From NCBI RefSeq assembly GCF_000429525.1, contig NZ_AUCA01000030.1:1-46762 (forward strand): DNA of 46,762 bases, in the 5' to 3' direction. The position numbers and the translations under genes were made by a program. Every line of letters starts with the position of its first letter. The stretch's first letter is position 1. Positions 35,330 through 43,878 of the stretch are shown piece by piece. This DNA is from Alicyclobacillus contaminans DSM 17975 (lineage in GTDB: Bacteria > Bacillota > Bacilli > Alicyclobacillales > Alicyclobacillaceae). The notes under the pieces were generated by a model. That model had not been told where the DNA came from. It searched no databases and saw only the letters and a program-made list of their open reading frames with translations.

Positions 35330-35782
35330 GTGTCCACGAGACGGCGTCGCACCAAGCGACCTGGAAATCCTCACACCGCCGGACAGGCGGCGCGCATCCA
35401 GAGGGTTCGTCGACAACTGCGGCAGGAGGCGCGGGCCTGGGGATTGTCTGAGTCGGAGTACCTGTCTCTGTTGGCCGCCCTGTCCGCGACCCTTCGAACC
35501 GAGGTCCCGCAGTTGGAATCTGTGAACGTTCGCGACGTCGCCCAGTGGATCAAACACCCCCTTTTCCCCGTGATTGTCCGCTGGTTGAGCGGCGCTGTCA
35601 CAGAGGTGCTGCGAGACCAAGACCGTGACCCCATCAACAAAGCAACATCTTCTTCATCCGCGCCACCGGTCAAGGCCCCCACGCCTTCAGCGGCTTCCGA
35701 CCCCGAAGTGCCGCCGTACTTCACGCTTCCATGGCCACCCCCCGCGCAGGCGAGTTCGTTTGGACGGCATCCATTGTTCTGA
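35330..35782 (+). CDS. Hypothetical basic protein with proline-rich tail
   Basis: A 150-residue protein I do not recognise. The first 35 or so residues are strongly basic (STRRRRTKRPG), followed by a predicted helical middle (LSESEYLSLLAALSATLRTEV, then FPVIVRWLSGAVTEVLRD) and a Ser/Pro-rich tail. The start is GTG 35330 with GGGGAGG 8 bases upstream, which strongly favours real translation. It follows the SDR gene by 180 bases and converges on the gerC-like gene with only 3 bases between stops. Confidence 0.6.
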   Translation: MSTRRRRTKRPGNPHTAGQAARIQRVRRQLRQEARAWGLSESEYLSLLAALSATLRTEVPQLESVNVRDVAQWIKHPLFPVIVRWLSGAVTEVLRDQDRDPINKATSSSSAPPVKAPTPSAASDPEVPPYFTLPWPPPAQASSFGRHPLF

Positions 35783-35785
35783 CGG

Positions 35786-37090
35786 TTACAGAGGAATCAA
35801 CTGAACGCCGTACCGCCGAATGCTGACCGTGACATGGACTTCGATTCGCGCCGTGCGAAATCGCTCGGTCCATGGATAGGCGCGCAACTGCTGATCGGTG
35901 GCGAATTGTCCGCGCACCCGGTCCTCAATCGGCACCACGTCCGCTTGGTCCTCGTGGTACAACCGCGTCAGCAGCGCATCGTACTGCTGTTCCGCCTGGT
36001 GTTCCACCTGGCGTTCCAGCTTGCTCTGCAGATCCGGGCGACTGTAATCCACTCCGCTCTCGATGTTGATCACATCCGCCTCCAACGGCACGTCCACGCG
36101 AATCACCATAGGATTCGTCAACTTCACGTGGTAGATGGGCGCTCGTTCTTTGCGCACTGTCAGGCCGACGTATTTGTTCTTGACCAATGGATCCGGAACG
36201 TCCATTTTTGTGCTGCGCATGGTCCCTTTCAGAAACTGAAGTTCGATGGATTCACGCCCGTCGATTTCGTCCACCAGTCGATCCTGACGGAAGACGGCCG
36301 CCCCCATCCATTCCACGGGGTCTCCCCCTGTGCGCGGTACGGCACCCGGTCGGAACACATTGGCGCCGTCTTTGATCTGATCCAGGTCCTGATTCTGCGA
36401 ATCACCGCTGCTCTGCGATTCGCCGCCCCCTTGACCAGAGCCGCCGCTTGACTGGACGTTTTTATTAATGGAGAACAACGGAAGCACGCCGCCGGTCTGT
36501 TCCCCGCTGATGTAGCGCTGCAGGTCCACCAGATAGACCACCGGGACCAAGCCGGTCCGTTGACCGGTCAACGCGATGCCGTCCGCCAACCGGTTGGCTG
36601 ACTTGTCGAGCATCGGCTTCTGCTGTGCCAGAACGTCCCGGGCCGTCCCGTGAGCGATGGCGACAAACACCGTCGGCCGAAACTCCCGATACCGGACCAT
36701 CGCCTGCAGTACAGGTTTGAGCCCCTCTTCCGCGAGCGTCTTGCCAAAAATGACACTGCTCAGGTGGGTCAGCGACACCTGTCGCTCAATACTTGAGTTG
36801 GCAATCAGCAGCGCTTCGGTCACGCTGCGCGCTCGATACGTGACTGGGGACTTTCCGGCCAACGGCGTGACGCTGCCCCCGCTACCGCCGCCGCTGGCTG
36901 GATTCTGCGGCAGCGCGAAGCGCAATGTGCAGTCCAGCATCCCTTCCGGGGCTTTGTCGATGCCGAGCGCCGTGACGAACGCCTGTTGTTCCAATTCCTG
37001 TCTGTCATAACATCCCGTGGTGGCCAAACACATCAAACAGGCCGCCATCGTCATCATCACCGCTCGTGGCCAGATCCGTAATTTGGTCAT
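35786..37090 (-). CDS. Ger(x)C-family spore germination lipoprotein
   Basis: A 434-residue protein. A basic signal peptide and lipobox (LATTGC, about residues 22-27) predict lipid attachment. The N-terminal GerC domain (CYDRQELEQQAFVTALGIDK) and C-terminal domain (VDYSRPDLQSKLERQVEHQ, DQADVVPIEDRVRGQF) are both present. A Gly/Ser/Gln-rich insert lies at about residues 215-240. GerC subunits work with GerA- and GerB-type membrane proteins in the spore inner membrane as nutrient receptors. Neither partner gene is adjacent, so this is an orphan C subunit. Confidence 0.9.
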   Translation of the reverse strand: MTKLRIWPRAVMMTMAACLMCLATTGCYDRQELEQQAFVTALGIDKAPEGMLDCTLRFALPQNPASGGGSGGSVTPLAGKSPVTYRARSVTEALLIANSSIERQVSLTHLSSVIFGKTLAEEGLKPVLQAMVRYREFRPTVFVAIAHGTARDVLAQQKPMLDKSANRLADGIALTGQRTGLVPVVYLVDLQRYISGEQTGGVLPLFSINKNVQSSGGSGQGGGESQSSGDSQNQDLDQIKDGANVFRPGAVPRTGGDPVEWMGAAVFRQDRLVDEIDGRESIELQFLKGTMRSTKMDVPDPLVKNKYVGLTVRKERAPIYHVKLTNPMVIRVDVPLEADVINIESGVDYSRPDLQSKLERQVEHQAEQQYDALLTRLYHEDQADVVPIEDRVRGQFATDQQLRAYPWTERFRTARIEVHVTVSIRRYGVQLIPL

Positions 37091-37164
37091 TTCATCTCAC
37101 CCGCCGTGGTTAGCATGTCCTGCAAACTGCGGAACATACCGGAAAGCTGGTGCGAAAATGACAA

Positions 37165-37204
37165 AGGCTCAAACCCTGCACGCCCGCGTGCAGGGTTCGA
37201 GCCT
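37165..37204. terminator. Very stable hairpin between rsfA and the gerC-like gene
   Basis: A 12-bp perfect stem (AACCCTGCACGC / GCGTGCAGGGTT) with a 2-base loop is extended outward by AGGCTC / GAGCCT after one mismatch, giving 18 pairs. On the minus strand it lies after rsfA and is followed by a broken T tract (TTGTCATTTT). It most likely terminates rsfA before the gerC-like gene. Confidence 0.75.
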
Positions 37205-37230
37205 CACTCAAGACCGATCCTATGGATGCG

Positions 37231-37872
37231 TCACTCTGCCTGCTCCATGTTTTCGTCCGGACTGACGCGCTCCAGATTGCCAAACTCATCAATCCGATAC
37301 ATGAAACCACTGGTGTCTTCTCCGTCCAGGAACGCGGCTTTCCGCGCCCGTTCCATAATCTGCACCAATGCCCGATAGTCGCTGGCCATGGTCTCGTAAT
37401 CTCGCCGAAGCGACTCATGTTCTTCTCGTAGCCGACGAAACTCCCCATTCTGTGTTTCGTACTTCGACTTCCATTCTGCCGCTTCCCGCTGCGCCTGCCG
37501 CCAACGCGTCGCCCACTGTTGCGCCGTGTTTTTCTCCTGGCGCAAGAACCGCAGCACCTGTGCCCAACTCATCAGCGTGGCGGTAGGATGATCGTAGTCG
37601 CCGCCCTCGAGTTGAGCCTGAATTCGCTCGGATTTCCGCTGCTTTCTATCTTCCTTTGCCTCTTCAATCTGCGGCCGGAACTGTTTGCGAACGCACGCAT
37701 TCCAACGGAATCCACAGGCTGCTGCGGTTCGGCCGAGACGGCGGCTGGCTTCATTGAATCCAGCCAATTGCGTGCTGCCGTCTCGGATGTGCTTGAGCAC
37801 CACTTCCGCCAGGATTGCGTCATCCTCCGCTGTCCAAGCATCTTGTCGCATGGTCCGAACATTTTGCTTCAT
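37231..37872 (-). CDS. rsfA: RsfA-family prespore-specific transcription factor
   Basis: A 213-residue protein with an N-terminal Myb/SANT-like DNA-binding domain of the RsfA type: RQDAWTAEDDAILAEVVLKHIRDG, then FNEASRRLGRTAAACGFRWNACVRKQF. A long coiled coil at about residues 120-175 probably dimerises it. In Bacillus, RsfA is made in the prespore and tunes sigma-F and sigma-G genes. ATG 37872 follows GGGGGAT; ATG 37851 is possible. It lies upstream of the gerC-like gene, past a strong hairpin. Confidence 0.85.
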   Translation of the reverse strand: MKQNVRTMRQDAWTAEDDAILAEVVLKHIRDGSTQLAGFNEASRRLGRTAAACGFRWNACVRKQFRPQIEEAKEDRKQRKSERIQAQLEGGDYDHPTATLMSWAQVLRFLRQEKNTAQQWATRWRQAQREAAEWKSKYETQNGEFRRLREEHESLRRDYETMASDYRALVQIMERARKAAFLDGEDTSGFMYRIDEFGNLERVSPDENMEQAE

Positions 37873-38005
37873 CTTGTTGATCCCCCTGAATCTGTCAAGG
37901 CAACCTTACAGATACTCATCGCGTCAAACTATGATAAGTAATTTCCAATTCTGCAAGGTTTTAAACCACCTCTCCCAAACCGGTGGCCGACACAGGGGAA
38001 TCTCT

Positions 38006-38248
38006 TCAGACGTTGGACCTCTTGCGCAATGACCGCAGCTTCCGAACCCCCCGTCGACGATAGATGGCAGGTTCTGACGCGTTCACAAACACGACCGTGG
38101 CGGTGGGCTTGACCGGTCTCACCCGCCTGCGCCGTAGCATTTGCCAGAGCGCAACCACCACAGTCAACCAACGGCTGCGGAGAAGGGCCGTGGTCAGTCC
38201 ATACAGAAACAGGGTCAACTTCAACGCCCGGTAGACGGTTCGGATCAT
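38006..38248 (-). CDS. Hypothetical small basic membrane protein
   Basis: An 80-residue protein of unknown family. Two weak hydrophobic stretches (about 8-23 and 27-37) are followed by a strongly basic C-terminal half rich in Arg. GGGAG lies about 9 bases before ATG 38248, which supports translation. It follows thiI by 45 bases on the same strand and may share its transcript. Confidence 0.5.
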   Translation of the reverse strand: MIRTVYRALKLTLFLYGLTTALLRSRWLTVVVALWQMLRRRRVRPVKPTATVVFVNASEPAIYRRRGVRKLRSLRKRSNV

Positions 38249-38292
38249 GTTCTCATCACTCCCGGGATTAGGGTGCCTCTACGGCCCGCTCC

Positions 38293-39474
38293 TCAACCGT
38301 TCCGACGTGCTGTAAATGTCTTCATTTCGGTGCGAGCTAACGCTTCCTCCACCAGCCGTGGGATGTCGAGGGCCTGCTCTGCCGCCTCCGCTTCGTCAAT
38401 GCGGGGACGCGTGCGCGGATTCTTTGGCACAAAGATGGTGCAGCAGTCTTCGTACGGGAGAATGGACGTTTCATAGGTGCCAATCTCCCGGGCGCGGCGC
38501 ATGATATCCACTTTGTCCTCCGCGACCAATGGGCGTAAAATCGGCCAGCGCGTCACCGCGTTGATGGTCTGCATGCTCTCCAGCGTCTGGCTCGCCACCT
38601 GGCCGAGACTTTCCCCGGTGACCAGCGCCAACAACTTCCGGCGACGACAAATTTCCTCGGCAATGCGCAGCATCATCCGCCGCATGATGGTGATGCCGAG
38701 CGCCTCCGGGCAATACTTGCGGATCTCGGTCTGCACATCCGTGAAGTGAACGATGTGCATGCGCACGCGCCCGCCCCAGTCTGCCAGAATTTGAGCCAGG
38801 TCCTCTACCTTTTGCAGCGCCCGTTCGCTGGTGAATGGATAACTGTGAAAATGGATAGCTTCCAGTTCCGCGCCGCGCTTCATGGCCAGCCACCCGGCAA
38901 CGGGACTGTCAATACCGCCCGACAACAGTAATCCCACGCGACCGGCGGACCCAGCGGGCATGCCGCCCACCGCCGGAATTTTTGCCCCGTACACGATTGC
39001 CTCCGCGTCGCGAACCTCGACGAACACGGTCACGTCCGGTTCGTGCACGTCCACCACGGCACCGGCGCCCGCCTTCAGAATCCGCCCACCCAGCTCACTG
39101 GCGAGCTCCGGAGATGGGATTGGAAACCGTTTGTTGGCCCGGCGCACCTCCACCTTAAAGGTTTTCGCACCGCCCGTCTGCGCGTCCCGATACACGGCGA
39201 CAGCGGCCTGCGCCATGGCATCCACGGAGAGCGCCGACACTTTGGCCGGGCTCAGGGATACCACGCCGAATACGCGTTGCAGCCGATGCACCACTTCGTC
39301 GGCATCCGCCTCGTCGCATTCCACCATCATTCGTCCTCCGTGGTGGTGCACCCGGGCGCCATCCACCCCCACCAGGGCATTTCGCAGGTTGCGCACCAGA
39401 ATCCGCTCGAACTCGGAGCGGTTTTTCCCTTTCAAACTAATTTCCCCGTATCTCACCACAATTTGCTGCGTCAT
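38293..39474 (-). CDS. thiI: ThiI, tRNA 4-thiouridine synthetase
   Basis: A 393-residue protein with ferredoxin-like and THUMP domains at about residues 1-165 and a PP-loop ATPase domain after it (LLLSGGIDSPVAGW). ThiI adenylates U8 of tRNA and inserts sulfur to give 4-thiouridine. The C-terminal rhodanese domain of E. coli ThiI is absent, as is usual in Firmicutes. Sulfur then comes from a dedicated cysteine desulfurase, and that gene lies directly upstream with a 7-base gap. Start ATG 39474. Confidence 0.95.
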   Translation of the reverse strand: MTQQIVVRYGEISLKGKNRSEFERILVRNLRNALVGVDGARVHHHGGRMMVECDEADADEVVHRLQRVFGVVSLSPAKVSALSVDAMAQAAVAVYRDAQTGGAKTFKVEVRRANKRFPIPSPELASELGGRILKAGAGAVVDVHEPDVTVFVEVRDAEAIVYGAKIPAVGGMPAGSAGRVGLLLSGGIDSPVAGWLAMKRGAELEAIHFHSYPFTSERALQKVEDLAQILADWGGRVRMHIVHFTDVQTEIRKYCPEALGITIMRRMMLRIAEEICRRRKLLALVTGESLGQVASQTLESMQTINAVTRWPILRPLVAEDKVDIMRRAREIGTYETSILPYEDCCTIFVPKNPRTRPRIDEAEAAEQALDIPRLVEEALARTEMKTFTARRNG

Positions 39475-39481
39475 CGTTTTC

Positions 39482-40630
39482 CTACCTCTCCAAGTCAATC
39501 AGCCAGCGCACTTTGTCTGTCAGAACGGACACGACCCGGTCCAGGTCATCCATCGTATGCCAAGGTCCGAACGAGAAGCGCAGACTGCCGGTCACTTCCT
39601 CGGCCGGCAAACCCATGGCGGTCAGCACCGGACTGGCCTTGGCGTGTCCACCGCGCGTGGAACAGGCCGATCCGGTCGACACGTACACACCATCCGCCTC
39701 CAGCGCGTGCACCAGCACCTCACCCTTCAAACCAGGGAACGATGCATGGACGATATACGGCGATTTGCTGGCCGGCAGATGAAGTCGGCAGCGGGGCACC
39801 TGTGCCAACCGCTCGACAAAATGGTCATGGAGTCGCGTGACGTGCTGCCAGTGCTCGTCCACTCGCCCTGCCAAGGCTTCGGCAGCGACCGCCAACGCGT
39901 GAATCCCGAGCACGTTTTCCGTTCCAGACCGCAAACCCTGTTCCTGACCGCCGCCGTGGAGCAGCGGCGCGATGCGGACACCTTCCCGCACGTACAGCGC
40001 GCCGACGCCCTTCAACGCGCCGACTTTATGCGCCGACAGCGTGTAGAGGTCCACAGGCAGGGTTTGGAGTGGCTTCGGCACTTTGCCAAACGCTTGGATT
40101 CCGTCCACGTGAAAAAGAACTTTCGGCCGCTTGGCCAACGCTTGACCAATCTCCACCACCGGCAACAGGGCGCCGGTCTCATTGTTGACATGCATCACGC
40201 TGACCAGCACGGTGTCGTCCGTGACAGCGTCGAGCACGCGCTCCGCCGAGATGGTGCCGTCCGCGTTCGGCGCCACGGTCGTCACCGACCATCCGTCGGC
40301 CGCCAGGGCTTCAAACGCCTTTGCCACCGACGGATGTTCAATTTGAGTGGTCACCAGATGGCGACCTCGATTGCGATGCTGGCGAACGGTTCCAAAGATG
40401 GCCAGGTTATTGGCTTCGGTGCCGCCCCCCGTGAAAATGATCTGGCCCCTGCTGGTGCCCAGCACCTTCAGGACCGCCTGCCTGGCGGCCTTTAGCAGCG
40501 CTTCGGCCTCCACACCTTTCCGATGCAGCGACGACGGATTTCCGTACACATGGAACGACGCTGTCAGCGCATCCTGAACCACCGGCAACAGTGGCGCAGT
40601 CGCCGCAGTGTCAAAATACACTTCGGTCAT
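39482..40630 (-). CDS. nifZ: Cysteine desulfurase paired with ThiI (NifZ/IscS-like)
   Basis: A 382-residue class V aminotransferase-fold enzyme that takes sulfur from cysteine as a persulfide. The PLP lysine is K202 (LSAHKVGALKG), the PLP-binding histidine lies in IEHPSV, and the persulfide cysteine is in STGSACSTRG near residue 323. Tight spacing with thiI matches Bacillus nifZ-thiI, where this desulfurase serves 4-thiouridine synthesis. ATG 40630 is chosen over 40636 because AAGGGGA is 6 bases upstream. Confidence 0.93.
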   Translation of the reverse strand: MTEVYFDTAATAPLLPVVQDALTASFHVYGNPSSLHRKGVEAEALLKAARQAVLKVLGTSRGQIIFTGGGTEANNLAIFGTVRQHRNRGRHLVTTQIEHPSVAKAFEALAADGWSVTTVAPNADGTISAERVLDAVTDDTVLVSVMHVNNETGALLPVVEIGQALAKRPKVLFHVDGIQAFGKVPKPLQTLPVDLYTLSAHKVGALKGVGALYVREGVRIAPLLHGGGQEQGLRSGTENVLGIHALAVAAEALAGRVDEHWQHVTRLHDHFVERLAQVPRCRLHLPASKSPYIVHASFPGLKGEVLVHALEADGVYVSTGSACSTRGGHAKASPVLTAMGLPAEEVTGSLRFSFGPWHTMDDLDRVVSVLTDKVRWLIDLER

Positions 40631-40667
40631 AAGCATTCCCCTTCACAACAACCTCACACCGTGGGCC

Positions 40668-40764
40668 ATCCGCCCCTGCCTCTAAATTACCGAAACAGAC
40701 ATAACAAACGGATGCATACTGTTATCAAAAATAACATCCGCCCCTGCATCTAGATTACCGAAAC
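40668..40764. repeat. Two 29-bp direct repeats with a palindromic spacer
   Basis: Positions 40668-40696 and 40736-40764 share 27 of 29 bases, beginning ATCCGCCCCTGC and ending ATTACCGAAAC. The 39-base spacer contains GTTAT/ATAAC and nested CGGATG/CATCCG inverted repeats. The block lies 38-134 bases upstream of the nifZ start, in the 220 bases between nifZ and gapB, which otherwise hold only the gapB terminator. Confidence 0.75.
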
Positions 40765-40784
40765 CCGACCGGATCGCCAAATGG

Positions 40785-40814
40785 AAACACAGGCCTCGCT
40801 CGAGGCCTGTGTTT
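40785..40814 (-). terminator. Terminator after the gapB-like gene
   Basis: A perfect 14-bp stem (AAACACAGGCCTCG / CGAGGCCTGTGTTT) with a 2-base loop lies about 40 bases past the gapB-like stop. On the minus strand it ends in TTTCCATTT. It isolates nifZ-thiI from gapB transcription. Confidence 0.8.
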
Positions 40815-40852
40815 GTGTTCGCTTTCGCCAGTATGAGATTCAGTAACGTATA

Positions 40853-41914
40853 TCAGACCGACAGCGTCGAGGCCGCGACGGGTTCAACGGCGGTCCATTC
40901 CGCCTCACGGCCGCCCACCCAGCGCGCCAAGTCCACCATGCGGCAGGCGTATCCCCATTCATTGTCGTACCACGCGAGCACCTTGACCCGCCGGTCGCCC
41001 TGCACCATCGTGGTCAATCCATCAACAATCGCGGACCTTGCATCGCCATTGAAATCGGACGACACCAACGGCTCGTCGGAGAAACCGAGAATGCCGTTGA
41101 GCGATCCTTGGGCGGCCCGGCGCAGCGCGTCATTGACCCCATCGACGGTCACGTCCCGCCGCACATCTGCCACCAGGTCCACAATGGAAACGTTGGGTGT
41201 GGGGACGCGCAGCGAAATGCCGTTCAGTTTCCCCTTCAGTTCCGGCAGCACCAGTCCGATGGCCTTGGCAGCACCGGTGCTGGTGGGGATGATGGACTGC
41301 CCGCAAGCGCGCGCACGACGCAGATCCTTATGTGGGTTGTCCAAACTGCGTTGATCATTGGTGTACGCATGCACCGTCGTCACCAATCCGCTGTCCACCC
41401 CAAACGCTTCATGAAGGGCTTTCACCAACGGAGCGAGACAGTTGGTCGTACAGGAAGCACCGGACACGATACGATGCTGATCGGGCCGAAACACATGATG
41501 GTTCACCCCCATCACGAGGGTCACGTCCGCGTCCGCCTCGGTCTTGGCGGGCGCCGAGATGATCACGCGCTTCGCGCCCTGGCGCAGATGCACACCGGCG
41601 GTATCCCGCGTTCGAAACTGCCCGGTTGACTCAATGACCACATCCACTTCGAGGTCTCCCCACGGGAGTTCCTCCGGGTTTCGCGTGGAGAATACGCGCG
41701 TGTGACGGTCACCCACGCGCCAACCGGTATCAGTCAGCGCCACGTCCCGCGACCATGTGCCGTGAACCGTGTCATATTTGAGCAGGTGTGCCAGCGTGGC
41801 CACGTCGGCCGTGCCGTTGACGGCCACCAGCTCCACATCGCTGAATTCCAACGCGCGTCGATACACCATTCGGCCAATTCGACCAAAGCCGTTGATTGCA
41901 ACTCGAACTGTCAT
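40853..41914 (-). CDS. gapB: Glyceraldehyde-3-phosphate dehydrogenase, GapB-like
   Basis: A 353-residue GAPDH. The Rossmann loop INGFGRIGR is at residues 7-15 and the catalytic cysteine is C155 in SGASCTTNC. The end of the second beta strand reads AVNGTADVATLAHL and lacks the aspartate (NDLTD) that makes glycolytic GapA NAD-specific. Together with NPHKDLRRARACG and WYDNEWGY, this points to the GapB type, which works with NADP in gluconeogenesis. It stands alone, without pgk/tpi, as gapB usually does. Start ATG 41914 has AAGGAG upstream. Confidence 0.88.
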   Translation of the reverse strand: MTVRVAINGFGRIGRMVYRRALEFSDVELVAVNGTADVATLAHLLKYDTVHGTWSRDVALTDTGWRVGDRHTRVFSTRNPEELPWGDLEVDVVIESTGQFRTRDTAGVHLRQGAKRVIISAPAKTEADADVTLVMGVNHHVFRPDQHRIVSGASCTTNCLAPLVKALHEAFGVDSGLVTTVHAYTNDQRSLDNPHKDLRRARACGQSIIPTSTGAAKAIGLVLPELKGKLNGISLRVPTPNVSIVDLVADVRRDVTVDGVNDALRRAAQGSLNGILGFSDEPLVSSDFNGDARSAIVDGLTTMVQGDRRVKVLAWYDNEWGYACRMVDLARWVGGREAEWTAVEPVAASTLSV

Positions 41915-41986
41915 TCCCAGACGCTCCTTCACCTTGTCTGCACCCTATCCGATACATACATAATACACAAAGGAGCGTAAATACGC

Positions 41987-42020
41987 CATACTGAAATTGA
42001 TACACTCTTGAATCAGTATG
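41987..42020. promoter_or_regulatory. Inverted-repeat operator candidate upstream of gapB
   Basis: CATACTGA and TCAGTATG form a perfect 8-bp inverted repeat with 18 bases between arms, 73-106 bases upstream of the gapB ATG. The surrounding DNA is AT-rich compared with the rest of the window. A short GCGTA/TACGC palindrome lies closer in. The spacing suits a dimeric repressor; the regulator is unknown. Confidence 0.45.
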
Positions 42021-42037
42021 TCATATTTAAGAATTGT

Positions 42038-42136
42038 TCAACCTTTTGATGTTGTGTACAGGAAATGTATCCCCATCAACAGAAAGACGAGTCCAGCCAA
42101 CATACAGACCATGGCCAATCGCCGCAGCACCCGCAT
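42038..42136 (-). CDS. Possible 32-residue single-span membrane protein
   Basis: A short frame from ATG 42136 to TGA 42038, starting 9 bases after the methyltransferase stop on the same strand. It encodes a basic N-terminus (MRVLRRLAM), a hydrophobic core (VCMLAGLVFLLMGIHFLY) and a short polar end, the classic pattern of small bitopic proteins. AGCGGGG just upstream is a weak ribosome site. No family is recognised. Confidence 0.4.
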   Translation of the reverse strand: MRVLRRLAMVCMLAGLVFLLMGIHFLYTTSKG

Positions 42137-42145
42137 CGCCCCGCT

Positions 42146-43207
42146 TCACCAATCGCACTGTAACACCTGAAACCGTTCTCCCATACCACCGGGCAGTACG
42201 AGACGCTTGAATTCCCCAATGCACTTCGTGTACCCCTCGGTCCCTGACTCGCTCAGCGCCTGCACCACCTCGGTGATGCCGAGTTCCATCAGAAACGTCG
42301 ACTGCGGGTTGAGTACAGCCCGCACAGCGCCGGCCTGTTCTGCGCAGTGCAGCGCAAAATCCCAATGAACATCGGCCGTGATGTCGATGAGTCCGGGATG
42401 TTCGAGGGGACTCGCCACGCGGTGACGCGCGTAGCCCCGAATCGTACCACCGGGACGAACACCGGCCGCCAATTCTCGGCACGTGATGCCGTAGTCGAAG
42501 AATACGGCGCGAAGCGGACGCCCGTATTCGGCACAGCGCGCCATGAACGCCGCCAACTCCGGTGCCAGTTCCCCCACATGGCCTTCTGGTACCGGCAGCC
42601 AGTGCTCGGCGAGGGCTATCCATTCCGATTCAGCCTCGCGCCAGCGCCATTCCAGGGTGTCGTTCGAAGACAGTCCAACAAAGGCGCGTTCCCATCCCTT
42701 TGCCGTGCGCCGCAATCGCTCCACAGGAAAAGCGTCCAACACCTCGTTGGCAACCAGAAACACCGGCTGCGCGACCGAATGGGGCGGTGTCCAATCCACC
42801 GCCCCAACGGACACCCACCGCGCCAATCGAACGCGCTGCTGCTCCGAAAGCAGAGGAGACACTTCAACAATGTGGTAGCGCCACCTCACCGACGCTGGCA
42901 GCTGTTCCGCCAGATGCGCGCAGATTCCAGCCGCCAACCGCCCGTCTCCGGCTCCCACCTCCACCACGTGAAGCGTCGTCGGCTGTCCTATGGTGTCCCA
43001 CCACGAGACAATGCCTCGCGCGACGACGGCCGCGAACAGCGGACTCCCCGCTGCCGTGTAGAAGTCCCCCCGCGGCCCGAATGCCACGTGCGCGGTGTAG
43101 TACCCACCTTGCAGATGGTACAGCGCGTCACGCATGAACTCGGAGAATGGAATGTCCCCTTCGCGCTTCAGGCGCGTCCGCAACATCCATGCGAGATCCT
43201 CGGTCAT
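42146..43207 (-). CDS. MidA-family class I SAM-dependent methyltransferase
   Basis: A 353-residue protein of the MidA/NDUFAF7 (DUF185) family. Early motifs include [18 protein letters not shown] and [16 protein letters not shown]. The SAM loop is [15 protein letters not shown], with [13 protein letters not shown] and FFDYG following. Eukaryotic relatives methylate a complex I subunit on arginine; bacterial substrates are unknown. Its ATG overlaps the clpP stop in an ATGA, so its translation is likely coupled to clpP. Confidence 0.88.
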   Translation of the reverse strand: MTEDLAWMLRTRLKREGDIPFSEFMRDALYHLQGGYYTAHVAFGPRGDFYTAAGSPLFAAVVARGIVSWWDTIGQPTTLHVVEVGAGDGRLAAGICAHLAEQLPASVRWRYHIVEVSPLLSEQQRVRLARWVSVGAVDWTPPHSVAQPVFLVANEVLDAFPVERLRRTAKGWERAFVGLSSNDTLEWRWREAESEWIALAEHWLPVPEGHVGELAPELAAFMARCAEYGRPLRAVFFDYGITCRELAAGVRPGGTIRGYARHRVASPLEHPGLIDITADVHWDFALHCAEQAGAVRAVLNPQSTFLMELGITEVVQALSESGTEGYTKCIGEFKRLVLPGGMGERFQVLQCDW

Positions 43208-43785
43208 TTGCGCACAATCACATCGTCAATCAAGCCGTATGCCTTCGCGTCCTCCGCGCTCATGAAGAAATCCCTGTCCGTATCCTGTTCGACGCGCTCC
43301 AACGGCTGCCCGCTGCATTCGCTGAGAATTCGATTCAGGCGCTGCCGGGTCTTGATGATGTGTTCCGCGTGAATTTGAATGTCGGAGGCCTGGCCCCGCG
43401 CTCCGCCGAGCGGCTGGTGAATCATCACTTCCGAATTCGGGAGCGCAAACCGCTTGCCTTTTGCACCGGCTGTCAGCAACACCGCGCCCATGCTGGCCGC
43501 CATGCCCACGCAGATGGTGGATACATCCGGTTTGATGTGTTGCATCGTATCGTAGATGGCCAGCCCGGCCGACACGGAACCGCCGGGGCTGTTGATGTAC
43601 ATCTGAATGTCCTTGTCCGGATCGTCCGCGGCCAGGAACAACAGTTGTGCCACGACCGCGTTGGCCACCTCAGCGTCTATCGCGCTGCCGAGAAAGATGA
43701 TTCTGTCCTTGAGCAACCGCGAATAAATGTCGTAGCTGCGTTCCCCGCGCGATGTCTGTTCAATGACAATCGGCACCAGATTCAT
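43204..43785 (-). CDS. clpP: ClpP, ATP-dependent protease proteolytic subunit
   Basis: A 193-residue serine peptidase forming the tetradecameric barrel that works with ClpC, ClpX or ClpE unfoldases. The triad is visible as S98 (GMAASMGA), H123 ([12 protein letters not shown]) and an aspartate in [14 protein letters not shown]. Start ATG 43785 has AAGGAGG 8 bases upstream. The promoter carries a CtsR-type operator, so heat or protein stress should induce it. It overlaps the MidA-type gene downstream. Confidence 0.97.
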   Translation of the reverse strand: MNLVPIVIEQTSRGERSYDIYSRLLKDRIIFLGSAIDAEVANAVVAQLLFLAADDPDKDIQMYINSPGGSVSAGLAIYDTMQHIKPDVSTICVGMAASMGAVLLTAGAKGKRFALPNSEVMIHQPLGGARGQASDIQIHAEHIIKTRQRLNRILSECSGQPLERVEQDTDRDFFMSAEDAKAYGLIDDVIVRK

Positions 43786-43849
43786 CGTATGTACCTCCTT
43801 TGCCGTCTCCGTGCGAAACGGCCCATAGCAAATCAGGATTTCCACTCTC

Positions 43850-43878
43850 AGTATGCCGTAGTCCGCACTATTAGTCAA
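43850..43878 (-). promoter_or_regulatory. Sigma-A promoter of clpP
   Basis: On the minus strand, TTGACT (43873-43878) and CATACT (43850-43855) are separated by exactly 17 bases, giving 5/6 and 4/6 matches to the consensus hexamers. The start site would fall near 43843, leaving a leader of about 58 bases. Confidence 0.6.

Noticed and set aside
37880-37960. Promoter upstream of rsfA (TTGCAG and CATAGT, 17 bases apart)
   Set aside because: Both hexamers are partial and a forespore promoter would be expected; the evidence is too weak to list.
42027-42623. A 198-codon frame overlapping the MidA-type gene on the same strand
   Set aside because: Low-complexity Arg/Gly-rich translation in an alternate frame of a recognised family gene.
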